From NCBI GenBank assembly GCA_000349905.1, contig KB722736.1, positions 3,174,754-3,238,753 on the forward strand: 64,000 nt of DNA, read 5' to 3'. The first letter of the stretch is position 1, and the number at the start of each line of letters is the position of its first letter. Source of the stretch: Volvariella volvacea V23. Taxonomy: Eukaryota > Basidiomycota > Agaricomycetes > Agaricales > Pluteaceae. The position numbers and the translations under genes are program-made. The notes beneath the pieces are model-generated. The model made no database searches, had not been told where the DNA came from, and saw nothing but the letters and a program-made list of their open reading frames with translations. Of this stretch, positions 48,741 through 62,906 are shown piece by piece.

Positions 48741-48882
48741 TCAGGTCTTCTGTTCCGGTAGGCCCATACGTTGCCTCTTGGAAGTCTCTGTAGCAATCTT
48801 GTACATAATATGTAGCAACAATATATGATTGTAGTTACCTTCAAACATACCGAAAACATAAGTCAAAAGTCAAAAAAATCCC

Positions 48883-51864
48883 CTACGCCTCCAACTTTGC
48901 CATTAACCTATCCAACTTCTCTTTGACTTCGGCAATCTCCTTCATAATGGACATTTCAGTGGACTACGATCACGAAAAATTAACAGATACCTCCAGACAG
49001 TATAATAGTAGCTTACTTCATATGTGTTAGGGAACGACCTGACAAGCTCCGCGAATGGCACTTTGGATATGACCATCCCCTCACAATTGGGATCATCAAC
49101 TTCCGGATCCCTGTGATAAGGCGATTCTGCTTCTCCCTCATCGTCACTGCGTAACCAATTCTTCATCCAACCATGCCTATTGGACTCGGATACTGATTCG
49201 TAGAACGCGATCAACGAAAGTGGTATGAAGAAAATGGTACCCATAACATATCGATTGAGCTGAGTGTCGCCAATAAGATATCAGCCCCAAATACAGTAAG
49301 ACGCACTTACGGTAGCATAGCTTCGCGGGTTCATGTGAAATACCCTGCAGAGATTCAGAAAACCATCCAGAACAACCCTGGAATGAACTCACTCAAAGGG
49401 TGCGACGAATATTAGCTCGATCAAGTTAAAAGGCGCCGGGTACACGTAAGAGTCAGGTGCTCTGATCATCCCAACGGTCTTGCTAGCAAAGAATGCCAGG
49501 TATTGTGCCTCTGCATTTTCGACAATCTACAAACCAGAAGGGTCATTGATAATGAGGGTTGCAAGAAATTGACAGTGGGCTTACTTCTGAGTAGGCGGAG
49601 GAGAACAACGAGATCAAGACATTCAGAAGAATTACGGCTGTTACAGTGTTCCAGCTATATCGCGTCAGTCGTTGCCATATAAATACTCTCTATGGCACTC
49701 ACAAGTAGAAGAGCGTTAATCCAGCAGGGCTGTACCACGAGTTAATAGCCTTGGCCTGGACCGAGTTATTGAGTCCTACCTTGCCGAAAACTTTTCGTAA
49801 TCCGGAGATCTAGGTATTGTCAGTTGCAATGGCACACTTTGACCGTTTAAAGACCCACTGTAGTAAAGCTTGTACAAGCACATTGACTACCTATAAAAAG
49901 TAAGGCTAATTAACTTTGCATTTCGAATCTCACACCAAATCGTACTTTTGATGTATCTTCGGTTGTACCGTCGGCAGCGTCGAGGGCGTAGAGGCCTTGA
50001 GTAAAGCCAATCGCCAGAACAGACAGTAACTGGACAGTTGATCAGCATTGCTATTGGGGAAATCACGTTATGCGTACGGCGAAGAATATCCCCGATTCTT
50101 TAAGCATCCTCGCAACGCAAATTTGCATCGTGCCAACGTATCTAGTTTCAATCAGCATACAAACGGCATCACGGCTGGTCACCAACTCACTTATAGCCAT
50201 CAAAGACGGTGACCAATTCTAGGGGTTGTCTAAGAATTTTCGCCATTTAGAACGGTTGGCGAAGAACACTTACTCATCCTGAAGTGGTTAGAAAGTCAGC
50301 ATTGCCAGAAAGTGCAGCACAAAATCACTGACCAAATAAACGGGGCAACAAAACTCAAAACCTGGAAACTTCTCAATCTCCAGGCCGCCATTTGCTCTGG
50401 AGGCTCGTACATCCCAATGACCCGCAACGCAAATGCAGCTATGAGCAGGGAATCGGTGATGAATGCAATAAGATTCCAAAAGCTGAAGGCCCTCCAGGTG
50501 ACAAACCGAAGGAGGGTGAAAAACTGGAAGAGATCATCAATGGGGGTTGAAGAGTGTCACCAAATTTCGAATTTACCTTGTGGAAATCTACAAGACGTAA
50601 GCATGGTTGGTACTCTAGAAATGCGTGAACCAACCTTCAACTACAAAAGAAAATGCCATGATATACAGTATGATCTCCCATATATCTAGCCTTGTTTGAG
50701 AGTCTGCCAGCTTTTCCAATGGCTCCCGGACTGGTAGAGTAAGGTTCTATCCACAACACATCACTGAAGGGCTCACCTGCTTGTGAATATACTCCCAAGA
50801 AGAAGAGCCAGATAACGATACGGAAGATATTCTGGTACCTAGGAACTGACAAACGAGAGGGGTCAAGATGTCTCCAAAATGAATGGCCTCGCCTCTCTGA
50901 ATAAGGGATGTCTGCAAGATGAAAGTTAAACACAATGCCCCGAATAGGCTGAGGCACTCTTACAGTCGATGTCATGGTGGGCATTATTTTGCTGGATTAA
51001 TTCACCAGTCCAGAGCGCATTGACGACTGGGACGGATGAGTAACCGGCACTGGTGAGAGAAGCAGCAACTTACCATCCTGCGCTTCACTGGACGAGAGGA
51101 AGATGGTGCTAGAAAGGACCTCAATACCTTGCAAGAAAAAGACATAGCAGAAAGCCTACCAGTTTCCATCAATCGCGGTTTCCAACGCACTCGACATTTC
51201 GCTTTCGTCTCCGTCGGCTTGTCGATGTTTGAAGCGTGTAGACATAATGGTTCTAAGTCGGTCCGGCGGACTCATATGTACAATTCTACGGGCAAGCATT
51301 TCACAAGCCACAGCTGTATGATCGATTAGCTTATAGGAACACGGTGTGGGGCTCTTTGGGACATACCTCGACCATAGTTCTCGCCATAATCAGCCGGATT
51401 GTTATTTGCATCCCACAGGAACTGTGCACGGGCGCGGAGGAGACAGTATGGTAACTAAAGGTGATGTGCATTAGGTACAAAAGTATGACATTTAGAGGGG
51501 GAGTACTTACGGCGTCGATGAAGTCTCCAGCAGCCGCACGGTATGCACTTATGACCTGAGGGGTGATTATCCGACTCGTTGGGGTTATTACCTCCTCTTG
51601 CTCCACCTCGACAGGAAGTAAGGTAAGAGTCAACGCCCTCAGCCTCTGGACGAGCTCTACGCCGTAAGACAATTCAGCCGATCGGAAGACATAATAAGAA
51701 CGCACTGGTGAGTGTATCTGGAGATGGCTTAATAGACCTGTCGGACGCAATGGAGGTCCTCTCCTCAGCATCGCCGTCTTCATGATAAGAGCTCGACATT
51801 GGTGATCAAGAGTCGTTTGAGCGACCTGAACACTGTTTGATCCCGTTTCAGTGCTAGACGTCAT
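48883..51864 (-). CDS. YVC1: YVC1-like TRP cation channel (TRPY)
   Basis: Vacuolar-membrane cation channel that releases calcium on stretch or osmotic shock in yeast. About fifteen exons. The N-terminal cytosolic part: AELSYGVELVQRLRALTLTL, LLPVEVEQEEVITPTS, QVISAYRAAAGDFIDAV, RAQFLWDANNNPADYGEN, ACEMLARRIVH and PPDRLRTIMSTRFKHRQADG. Membrane part: several hydrophobic stretches (FSFWNLIAFITDSLLIAAFAL, ALYALDAADG linker region), the segment VNVLVQALLQSPDFDQIS, GLTLFYLWNTVTAVILLNVL and ISLFSSAYSEIVENAEAQYL, then APDSYVYPAPFNLIE. The C-terminus has an acidic stretch (SDDEGEAESPYHRDPEVDD), VPFAELVRSFPNTYE and a coiled coil EIAEVKEKLDRLMAKLEA. All parts of the fungal family are present. ATG 51864 chosen (MTSSTETGSN). 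Confidence 0.87.
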
Positions 51865-51946
51865 GGACAAATACGGCAGGAAGTGGCAGTGCAGAGGGTG
51901 GTAAGCAGGGACAAATAGCTGCTACTCCATCTCCTGACTGCGTACC
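51865..51946. promoter_or_regulatory. 82-bp bidirectional promoter YVC1 / ARPC3
   Basis: Only 82 bp separate the two ATG codons. No known motif stands out. It must contain or overlap the start-proximal control of both genes, or transcription starts lie inside the neighbouring reading frames. Confidence 0.45.
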
Positions 51947-52652
51947 ATGCCTGTGAGTAGATGCGCGATTACGGACGCCCTAGTATTCTAAATACGTGTA
52001 TGAGCTAGGCATACCACTCAGCATTCAACGAGGTCGAAGCGCGTCAAGTTGGAAATCTTGCCATTCTTCCCATCAGAACGCGGATTCGAGGACCCGCACC
52101 CATTGGTGCGCAATACCCCTGCCCTAACCAATTGATCATTCCAATTAAATGACATCTCACGACAGCGGATGCATCAGAGGCAGATATCATTGACGAAACC
52201 ATTGATCTCTTTCGCGCGAACTCGCTTTTCCGAAACTTTGAGATCAAAGGCCCTGCCGACCGAACTTTGATTATCCTCATCCTTTTCATCTCGGACTGCC
52301 TAGCGAAGATTGGGAGTGCAAGAACGCCCCCAAGTCAGATCGAAGCTGCGAAATCCCTCAACACGCTATCCGTCGATAATTTTCCTATCCCTGGTGATGC
52401 AAACTTCCCCCTGAATGCTCATTATGCCGCTCCCGGAGGCAGAGCTGATGCAGGTATGTTCTAGCAACCTCGATCAAGGACAAGGCCTGATGTAACGGCG
52501 TAGAGTACCTAAGGCAATACCTCACGCAAGTGCGACAGGAACTTGCTGCGCGCCTTGTCGAGCGTCTTTATGCTGACGGTACTGGAAAGCCTAGCAAGTG
52601 GTGGATGTCATTCCAGAAGAGAAAGTTCATGAACAGGAGCTTGGGGTCATAG
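51947..52652 (+). CDS. ARC18: Arp2/3 complex subunit 3 (p21)
   Basis: Subunit of the Arp2/3 complex that nucleates branched actin filaments at endocytic sites and hyphal tips. The first exon encodes only Met-Pro; after a 56-bp intron the frame reads AYHSAFNEVEARQVGNLAIL, PIRTRIRGPAPIGAQYPC, then ADASEADIIDETIDLFRANS, LFRNFEIKGPADRTLIILIL, FISDCLAKIGSARTPPSQIE, FPIPGDANFPLNAHYAAPGG, AEYLRQYLTQVRQELAARLV and WWMSFQKRKFMNRSLGS. Length and ending match the family. No unusual residues were noted. Confidence 0.93.
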
Positions 52653-52726
52653 ATGCAACGTTGTACAACACATGGTATCAAATACAGCAATGCAAGGTTA
52701 CAATATAGCAGAACGAAGACTGGATT

Positions 52727-54255
52727 TTATTTCTTTCTTCGCCGTTCGTTGGGATTTCGTCTGCCGTACCCGATCTTTGGGAGATCACCATCCATGCCCG
52801 AACTTCTGACACTCCTGCCTTTGCCACCGCTACCAACAGTCAGCATCTCTGGCATCCAATCAGGATCCATCCAGTTGCCCACTGAGCCCATATTCCCTTC
52901 TGCGCCACGATCCAGAATGCCTTTAAGCAATCTTGACTCCTCTCGATCGCGTTTTTTATCGGCGCGTTGTTGTGCACGCATATACTCTGCTTGATCTTCT
53001 CGGAGAATGAGACCCTCTCCGTTACCGGTCTTAGCTGATCCGGGTTTTGGCGCAGGAATCGAATATTTGGTGCCTCGAATTTTATATTGGAAGTTGCTCT
53101 TCAAATGAACTTGCATGGCCGGGGTATTTGGCGACACACCCGGGGCAGAAACCGTGACTGATGCCCTAATGAGTGTAGGATTTCCGCATGAAGGACAGAA
53201 TTTCTTAGTATTGTCCTTGCAGATTCTGCATATGGAGAGTCGTGTCAAATGCTCAGTCTGTGAAGAGTGTTCACTTACTTGAAACAAGCATGGCACCTCA
53301 GCACCCATGTTTTCACTTTTTCCATCTTCTTCCCCTCCACACCGACTAGCGTTAGTCCCATCTGAAGCAACACATTCTGCATCGCGAAATCAGCTGTCAT
53401 GCAACCCACGCCAATCTGTTCGTCTGCCTTTTTCTTTCTTCCGTTCTTGTCGAGACCGGCATCAGGAAGCAAATCTAGTGCACGAGACTTGTGTAATCCA
53501 ACATTTGCAGGTGTGATCCATTCTCCTTCGCCGTCGTCTTCGTCTGTTGGGTCGTCATACAACGGGACGTCTTCGCTATCATCGTCCGATGGTTCTGGGG
53601 AAGGCGGTGGTAGCTCCTCCTCCTTGTTTTCGTCTGATTGCGGGACGGCATCAGGTATTGGCTCAACAGCCGCCTCACTCTGTGTTGAGTCTGATGCACG
53701 TCTCTCTTCTGATGCTACTCCGGTTTGTTGTTTTGTATCTTCGCTTACAGCAGCTTCTTCACTCTACTTCGTGTCCTAGTCAATACATGAACAGGGTTCT
53801 TGCGCAATAAGACGCGCCTTCGATGGTGATGATTCAGACTCTACGTGCGAGCTTGATTCAACCTGGGGTTTCTCCTCCGCCTGCTTTGCTTCCTCGTCTA
53901 GTGAATATGCCAATGCAAGCACGCAGATATCTGGCTGTGAAAGGACGGCAAAATCTCCTGTCTTCTTGGCCCATTGAGTTACTACGTTCACCTTGATGAA
54001 CTTGTGTACATTGTAAGGTCTGAGGTACTTACCGTGAGCTATACTGGCGGCATCTGGCGACTTGATTTCAACCTTGACACCAGATATCAATCCCAAGCGT
54101 TCAAAGTGCTCCCTTGCCCTCTTGTCCTTTAATTCTGCCAGTACTTGGGGAACGGTGTAGAATGTCTCCGCAAGACCCCTCAGCGGTGAGAGTGAAAGCA
54201 GTGGGCCAGCATCGAGGACGAGTTTTCTGCACTTAGCTTGCACGGGCTGCTCCAT
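52727..54255 (-). CDS. NOB1: 20S pre-rRNA endonuclease Nob1
   Basis: PIN-domain RNase that cuts 20S pre-rRNA at site D to make mature 18S rRNA in late pre-40S particles. ATG 54255 (MEQPVQAKCRKLVLDAGPLL). PIN-domain acidic residues are present: Asp in LVLDAGPL, Glu in VLAELKDKRAREH, Asp in KKTGDFAVL and Asp in QPDICVLALAYSL. A disordered Ser/Glu-rich linker follows, then WITPANVGLHKSRALDLL, a MTADFAMQNVLLQMGLTLV helix, and the zinc ribbon CHACFK and ICKDNTKKFCPSCGN. The C-terminal part includes SAPGVSPNTPAMQVHLKSNF, KYSIPAPKPGSAKTGNGE, LILREDQAEYMRA and a basic tail. Upstream codons to 54318 are open but precede this Met. It lies tail-to-tail with ARPC3 with 74 bp between the stop codons. Confidence 0.92.
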
Positions 54256-54448
54256 CTGCAGTATTTTGTGACGAGTGATGTCAGATCGAAAACACGGGTA
54301 CTGATTAAAAAAATCCAATATAATTATTGGAGGTCACGTGCACCAAGTGCGGTAGACGCCCGATCTCTCGGCCGAATTTCACCCGCACAAAAATGCACAA
54401 AATGTGGCCTCTACACCAGTTTCCGGACTCGTTGACTTCACAGCATCA
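54256..54448. promoter_or_regulatory. Bidirectional promoter NOB1 / LEU2
   Basis: Inverted CCAAT boxes (CCAAT 54315-54319, ATTGG 54326-54330) form a 16-bp inverted repeat, followed by TCACGTG (54334-54340), a Cbf1-type site. CCAAT/HAP and Cbf1 sites are common in amino-acid and housekeeping promoters of fungi. No CCGGNNCCGG Leu3-type site was found. Confidence 0.45.
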
Positions 54449-55799
<1,351 letters not shown>

Positions 55800-56613
55800 A
55801 AGCCCGGAATGTCTGAAGTGTAGTCATACGACGATTGTAAGCTACGGTGAATTCGAAGCCCTTTATCATGTACATCTGGTGCACAACTGCAGGAATCGAC
55901 AACATAAGGCGATGCAATTCTACGCCAATGGCGGGTAATAAGCGAGCATCCTTGAACAGCACCGTATGATACCCAACCTCGTTACAATAGTGGCCCCACT
56001 GCTGCGGTCCCCCAACCTCATTAATCGAGATCCAGCACGCGTCCGCTGCAAACCCATTTGGTACTGAATAGGGGCTAATAATTAGTGTTTTGAGGTATGC
56101 CCGGCTGAGATTACATAGGTACGTCTCTTTACGCTATGTCACCACGAGCCTATTCATGTAATCGTGTTCAGAGTTCTGGCTACCCTGTTTTCTGCTATTC
56201 TGTCTGGAAAACACGAGTTTTGCTCGCAACAGGATACCATCATGTGAGGCTGATGAGCTGATGGAAATACTACGGATCTGGGTCGTCTTCGCTCCTGGAT
56301 TAGGACCACCGATCAAGACCTTGCCTTGCATCGCACAAGACAGTGTCCAGAGCGGCTGAAAGCAGTAGCAATGTGGGTCCCTGCTCCGTTGAGTCAAGGC
56401 CTGATTCATTCCAGATAACGTGTGTGATTAATGTGGTACACGTGTCGACGCGTTCCCCTACCCTCTAATTGCTGTCCTGACTCAGAATGAGCACTCTTCG
56501 GAGCGCGCCTTGATTGTCAAAGCTGTATATAATGCGGAAAATGTACGCAAACGCCGCACTTCATCTAATTAGCAAGTCCACTAATTACTGACTCCATCTT
56601 CCTTCACTGCCAG
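55800..56613. other. Spacer between LEU2 and RBR gene
   Basis: No gene is supported. Probably LEU2 3' UTR and the promoter of the RBR gene. CACGTG occurs at 56439-56444. Short minus-strand open frames (55744-55962, 56134-56409) have no motifs. Confidence 0.4.
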
Positions 56614-58398
56614 ATGCAATCTACATCCCATCCTCACCAGTCATCCCCTGCTCCACAGGAGCAGGACTCCGCTCGCCTCGCTGCTCTATTGACCCTGCAA
56701 GACATCGAAGAAATCGAGGCGCTCGAAAGGAACAAGCACCGCGCTGGAGTCCCATTGACAGACGCTGAGCTGGCACTGACTCTCTTCGCCAAAGAAGCAC
56801 GATCCAGTCTCGTTATCGAAAACGACCGCCTAATCGCCCAGAGGCTCCAGGAGATGGAAAACGGGCAGGACATGCCCATGGGGACTGCAGGCACGAGTCT
56901 GCAGCAACCGCGTTCTGTGGGTCCGACGACCCCGAGTCATAGGCTTGATGGACAGCATTCACTTTCCCAGTAAGAAAAAATCTTTGATTAGCAACCCCAT
57001 CTCGTCAACCCCTGCACAGGTCAAGCACCTCGCGTTCCAACGCTTTAGGTCGCCAAGACTCCTTTGAAAACTCCGTGAAATGGGTTTACGACAACGTCAT
57101 GGGCTGGCTCTTCAAAAGCGGAGAGGGCTCGGGAGTCCCTCGCTATCAGGCTGCTGCCAGCGAACGGTAGGACCCACTCCAATCTATATTTGGCTGTGGC
57201 AGATCTTCATGCCTTCCCATAGACTCACAGGGCACGAATGCGTCATTTGTGGGGATCCTATCAAGGGGATTGAAGTACGGACACCCTGCGATCATTACTA
57301 TGACAGGACCTGCGTCGTGGAACTCTTCGAAGCCGCGTGCAAGGATGAAACACTTTTTCCTCCCAGGTGTTGCAAGCAACCCATACCCCTCGAAGATGTT
57401 CAACCTTTCCTCACTCCCGCTGCCTGGCAATTAATCCAGGACAAAGGCCGTGAGTACACTACGCTCAAGCGGGTATACTGCTCCACCCCAACCTGTAGCC
57501 GCTTCCTCGGCTCCCAAACACCTCAACTCTTTTTCAACTCCTTCCTAACTTGTCCTGATTGCAGAGCACAGACATGTGGTCATTGCAGGAAACGCGTAGA
57601 CCCTACGCGCTTTCACCATACTTGCCTCCAAGAAGACGAAGTAGATTCGGAACTCCTAGCGTTAGGTGCTCAACAGAATTGGGCACGTTGCCCTGGGTGC
57701 AGCCAACTGATTGAACTCAGTTTTGGGTGCTATCATATGACATGTAGGTGCAAGACAGAGTTTTGCTATTTATGTAAAGCCTCATGGAAGACGTGTATGT
57801 GTGCCCAATGGGACGAGCATCGGTTGTACGCTGCAGCAGAAGAACGAGTTGACGCTCAGTTGCGAAACGGCGCTCCACAGGCAGGTCCTGCACAGCCAGT
57901 GCAGCCGCAAGTAGTACTACCGGAGGTAGTCCCAACTCGAAGGTCAGCAAGACAGCCCCTCCCCCAACCACCTATCATCTTCCCAGAAATAGTCCCGACA
58001 CGACGAGCACCCACTCGATCGGCTACATTAGCCCAAACGAACGCCGCACCACAACCTCCCGCACGCACAGAGGTTACACGTTCTACTAGACGGTCAAACA
58101 CGTCGTCAAGTCATCACCAGGCTCCTCAACCACCAGCATACCCACTCATATTTCCTGAGATCATCCCGACCCGAAGGAAAACGGACCGCACGACCGGAAC
58201 CACTGTAGTGTCAAGGACCCTACGTCCAGAACCCACTATGCTTGATATTTCAACTACTTCCTCTCGAACCTCGACCATGGAGACCATTCGTCCGGACCCC
58301 CCAAGTACACCCAGATCTGCATCGCTTGTAAGGCGTTCCTCAACTTCGTTATCTCCGGGCCAACAATGGCTTGAGACGCGTGGCTCAGAGTCCCAGAC

Positions 58399-58430
<32 letters not shown>

Positions 58431-59303
58431 CACAAGAACCACTGAGTTCCTCTGTGTCCTCCTTATCCTCCACTTCTAGCATATCTACAAGATCGAGTTC
58501 AAGCTTACGCGTTTCAAGTCCAACATCTACTCGAACTCGCCGGCTAACTCAACCCGCTCCGTATCCTCCCACTTTTATATCTAAACTTACCCCTGCCACT
58601 TCGTCTACCTCGACCTACTTTGAGCCAGAGTCACCAACACCGTCCCAGTCCAGTGGTAAAAACAAGCAACCTCCAAGTTCGTTCAAACCACTACGGTCTT
58701 TTGGTTCGTTGTCATCTTTGTCGTCCTTTCTTAAAAATAGCTTTCCCTCCACCTCGCCCTCTGGGTCGACCAGTTCGATCTCGGCACCACTACCATCGTC
58801 ATCTACGTCCTCCAGGTCCTTAGCCCCTTCCCACAATCGGCGTTCTACCGTATCTATATCCACCCCAGTTCCTTCCTCCTCCCACAAAACTCGATATGGA
58901 CGTTCTACACCAGCAGGCCCATCTGCCTCAAACCCTCCCTCACCTACTCAATCACCAACGATTCCCTCACGGACCTCGAAACAACCTCCAAGGACGTCCT
59001 TCTCTTATTCAGAAGACCGACCCGACTCTGGACCCAAAGTCGACGAATTCATGCGTCAGCGGCTGATTTACGAGATGATGAACATACTTCGGGTGAACCA
59101 CGACTGCGATCACATTGGAAAATGGAACTATCGAAGCGGCGCTGGTCGTTGCGAACATTGCCAGAGCTGGTTACGAAGATACCTCTTTGTAAGCATTTTT
59201 TTATGGGTTTGATGTTTGATGAGCGGTATCGCTAACTCCTTGTTAGGTATGCTCTGAATGCCAGACCAATGCCTGCAATCGGTGTCGTAGAAATCGACTT
59301 TGA
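56614..59303 (+). CDS. RBR (RING-IBR-RING) E3 ubiquitin ligase
   Basis: RING/HECT-hybrid ubiquitin ligase; substrate unknown. Exons 56614-56969, 57020-57166, 57223-59188 and 59247-59303 total 2526 nt (841 aa). N-terminal helices (LLTLQDIEEIEALERNKHRA and LIAQRLQEMENG) are followed by RING1 (HECVICGDPIKGIEVRTPC, then DHYYDRTC, PPRCCKQPI), IBR (VYCSTPTCSRFLG, LTCPDCRAQTCGHCRKRVD) and RING2 (WARCPGCSQLIELSFGCYHM, then CRCKTEFCYLCKASWKTCMC). The catalytic Cys of RING2 is present as FGCYHM. A 430-residue disordered region has three PE[VI][VI]PTRR motifs and a poly-Asp run. A second Cys/His cluster closes the protein: NHDCDHIGKWNYRSGAGRCE, HCQSWLRRYLF, VCSECQTNACNRCRRNRL. Confidence 0.88.
58399..58430 (+). 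repeat. (GAT)n microsatellite encoding poly-Asp
   Basis: About ten tandem GAT units inside the disordered region of the RBR gene encode an uninterrupted aspartate run. Length is likely to vary between strains. Confidence 0.85.
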
Positions 59304-59572
59304 GATTAGGTGTGAAGTTAAGAACCGTGCTTCTGAATCGCGTGTATTATACCCGTTTCACTCTTGTATAATAATGAATTGCATATCGTCAGAACATGAG
59401 ACACAACTACTTTATACTACATGGGAAACAAAGTCTATCGGAGTCTATGGTTGCTCAAAGTACTACTAAACAGAAAATATATGCAAAGCAAGTGCAGGTA
59501 CGATCAAAGCATTCCAGCCCGAAAAAAAGCGAAGGGATCAGCATAGGACAAATACGCAGCCATCATCCACGT

Positions 59573-62165
<2,593 letters not shown>

Positions 62166-62168
62166 GGC

Positions 62169-62188
62169 GGGTGGTGGTGGTGGTGGTC
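62169..62188 (-). repeat. (CCA)n microsatellite in GLC3 5' leader
   Basis: Tandem CCA on the coding strand (GGT on plus) directly upstream of the GLC3 ATG, in the likely 5' UTR. Confidence 0.75.
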
Positions 62189-62906
62189 GGAGGGCAAGAA
62201 GAAAGGAGAAGGACGACCGAAAAATTGTTGAAGTGAGAGTTTCTGAGATAACTAAGGTATCAGCGCTTGTTTAGGAAGGACCCTCATGACGTTAACCCGA
62301 TCGCGATTTCGACGCGCCGAGCCCCTCCTTAATTGGGCCGTCGGTGCGCCTGCGCCCTGCGAGACGCGTGTTCAAGTTCGCGTGTTCAACTTGAGCGCAC
62401 CCAACCCAGCAGCGAGCAGCGTCTCTGGCCCCGCTCGTTGGAGGTGCGGGTTTTGCTGAGTCGATGCCCGGCAGCCGGCCCGCTGATGTGTGGTTCAAGG
62501 GATGTTCCCTCCAACATCAACACACTTTTAGAACCCACAATGAAGCAATTCACACGAACGACAAACCGCCACATACAAAGGCAATCTTAAAGTCAAGCGG
62601 CCTTTTGATACGCCATTATCGCCAGCAATTCAACAACGTGCAAGGCTCGCACACCCCATCAGGAATATCAGGGTTCTCATTTTAAACTAGGCAACATGGT
62701 TATCCTTATCAGCAACCAGGTCAATGGGTGTTTGGGAAAGTTTCGCAACACGAAACGCTCTTCTCCCACCTCCCAAGCCCTCAGCGGTGCAATTTTGCAT
62801 CTACCACCCTCCTTCGCCTGATCCGAGCCCGAATAGGGTGCCACTTGCTTGTCAAATGCGGTAAATCTAGGAACCCTTGTAAAATTTCATCTATACATTG
62901 GACCCC
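62189..62906. other. Spacer between GLC3 and the right-edge gene
   Basis: Contains the GLC3 promoter and the 3' end of the next minus-strand gene. Short open frames at 62292-62685 lack motifs. No RNA gene seen. Confidence 0.4.
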
